This document shows, in pieces, positions 49,971 to 50,546 of a DNA stretch of 50,546 nt. The stretch is from Streptomyces aureoverticillatus (GTDB lineage: Bacteria > Actinomycetota > Actinomycetes > Streptomycetales > Streptomycetaceae): contig NZ_BMSY01000024.1 in the NCBI RefSeq assembly GCF_014649395.1, forward strand, positions 1 to 50,546, written 5' to 3'. The position numbers and the translations under genes were made by a program. Numbering within the stretch: position 1 is the stretch's first letter; every line of letters starts with the position of its first letter. The notes beneath the pieces were generated by a model. The model was given only the letters and a program-made list of their open reading frames with translations, ran no database searches and had not been told where the DNA came from.

Positions 49971-50408
49971 ATGGAGATGACAGTGCAGCTGACGATCGAC
50001 TGCTCCGATCCGCAGAGAATGGTGACTTTCTGGGCCGAGGCCCTGGGCTACGTGCCTGAGCCTCCGCCGGGCGGGCACGCATCGTGGCGTACCTACTGGG
50101 CGGCGGCGGGTGTGCCCGAGGCAGAGTTGCCGGCCGGTGCCGGGGACATTCCGGAGTCGATCATCGATCCCGCGGGACGTGGACCGAGGATGTGGTTCCA
50201 GCAGGTTCCGGAGCCGAAGGTCGCCAAGAACCGGTGGCACTTCGACGCCCGCCCTGTGCCTTGTGATCGGGAGATCGGCTCACCCCGTTGCCCGGCCCAC
50301 GCGCTGGAACTGCGAGGCCAGATCACCTCCACGTGGTGTCACTTGAACTGTCGCCTCGTTCGCCCAGTAGCCGGACGCCGTGGCGCAGTGGGCACCCATG
50401 GCTGGTAG
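49971..50408 (+). pseudogene. Truncated glyoxalase-like (VOC) protein
   Basis: Starts at ATG 49971 (or 49977) with VQLTIDCSDPQRMVTFWAEA and LGYVPEPPPGG, and reaches RMWFQQVPEPKVAKNRWHFD, all typical of glyoxalase-like domain 6 proteins. At about codon 92 (near 50247) the similarity stops. The remaining ~50 residues (CPAHALELRGQIT, HLNCRLVRPVAGRR) do not fit, and the expected second half with its HYFV/DPEGNEFC block is missing in all three forward frames. Probably cut by a rearrangement. Confidence 0.65.
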
Positions 50409-50546
50409 AGGGCGTGGGCGCGCGTCAGGTCGGCAGGGTCGGCCTGGCCGAGGCTGAAGAAGTAGTTCACCTGCCATGCCTGAGTGCTGCGGGCCTGCCG
50501 GTTGGTCGTGGTCACCCACGGCGGATAGACGCGGAATCCGCGCTTC
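50339..50546 (-). CDS. MepB-like protein, C-terminal part, runs off the window
   Basis: A minus-strand frame with no start inside the window: KRGFRVYPPWVTTTNRQARS, then TQAWQVNYFFSLGQADPADL and TRAHALYQP, stop at 50341-50339. KR-x-x-RVYPPW followed by a Q-A-x-x-TQ-x-WQ stretch is the recognisable end of MepB family proteins (role unclear; near mepA efflux genes in staphylococci). The last ~20 residues (RRPATGRTRRQFK) are basic and may be altered by the same junction that truncates the VOC gene. Confidence 0.6.
   Translation of the reverse strand, partial: KRGFRVYPPWVTTTNRQARSTQAWQVNYFFSLGQADPADLTRAHALYQPWVPTAPRRPATGRTRRQFK

Overview
The window reads as one stretch of a Streptomyces (or very close actinomycete) chromosome. 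GC is very high with strong third-position GC bias, GTG starts are common, Shine-Dalgarno sites are purine-rich (GGAGG, AAGGAG), and the gene content is typical of the genus: SARP/AfsR, LAL, ROK and ArsR regulators, a STAND NTPase-WD40 protein, a prokaryotic caspase and a DUF6214 protein. No rRNA, tRNA or CRISPR array is visible.

Layout. 0-6.5 kb: a secreted FG-GAP beta-propeller protein, a CbiX-like protein, a BadF/NAGK-type sugar kinase followed by a 22-bp tandem repeat, uracil-DNA glycosylase, a lipoprotein and a secreted I36-type protease inhibitor. 6.7-14.5 kb: a large XRE+SARP+NB-ARC+TPR regulator, a small exported protein with four NWPPP repeats, and an XRE+STAND+WD40 membrane protein whose last part is shifted into another frame. 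14.5-15.7 kb: a BNR/sialidase-like propeller.

15.8-26.7 kb is a peptide/amino-acid block. A tightly overlapping minus-strand operon (binding protein, two permeases, fused double ATPase, homocysteine S-methyltransferase) diverges from a ROK regulator, an M81 (MlrC-like) metallopeptidase and a protein that looks like secreted cyclohexadienyl dehydratase (PheC) rather than a plain amino-acid binding protein. The shared intergenic region carries overlapping inverted repeats that could be the ROK operator.

26.7-32.7 kb is the most unusual part: a two-TM SLATT-like protein, a one-TM protein, a 500-aa alpha/beta hydrolase, a caspase-family peptidase and an overlapping beta-sandwich/helical partner. 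The hydrolase promoter region shares an ordered block (GGGGTAATCCCC palindrome, TCCCCGAGGC box, TACnnT hexamer) with the promoter region of the SARP-like regulator at 33.1-34.1 kb, in the same orientation and with near-identical spacing. This suggests that a regulator and an effector-like cassette are controlled together.

34.2-46 kb: a VOC protein, a LAL-type LuxR regulator, a 65-aa protein, an APH-like phosphotransferase, a Tat-exported TolB-propeller/amidohydrolase, an Old Yellow Enzyme divergent from an ArsR regulator with a clear operator, and a ferredoxin-NADP reductase. 46-50.5 kb looks more accessory: a DUF6214 protein, an internally deleted IS5-type transposase, an acetyltransferase, a membrane-anchored protein with a fresh 15-bp repeat, a GyrI-like protein, a truncated VOC gene and the end of a MepB-like gene leaving the window. 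All functional calls come from reading motifs by eye; no database search was run.
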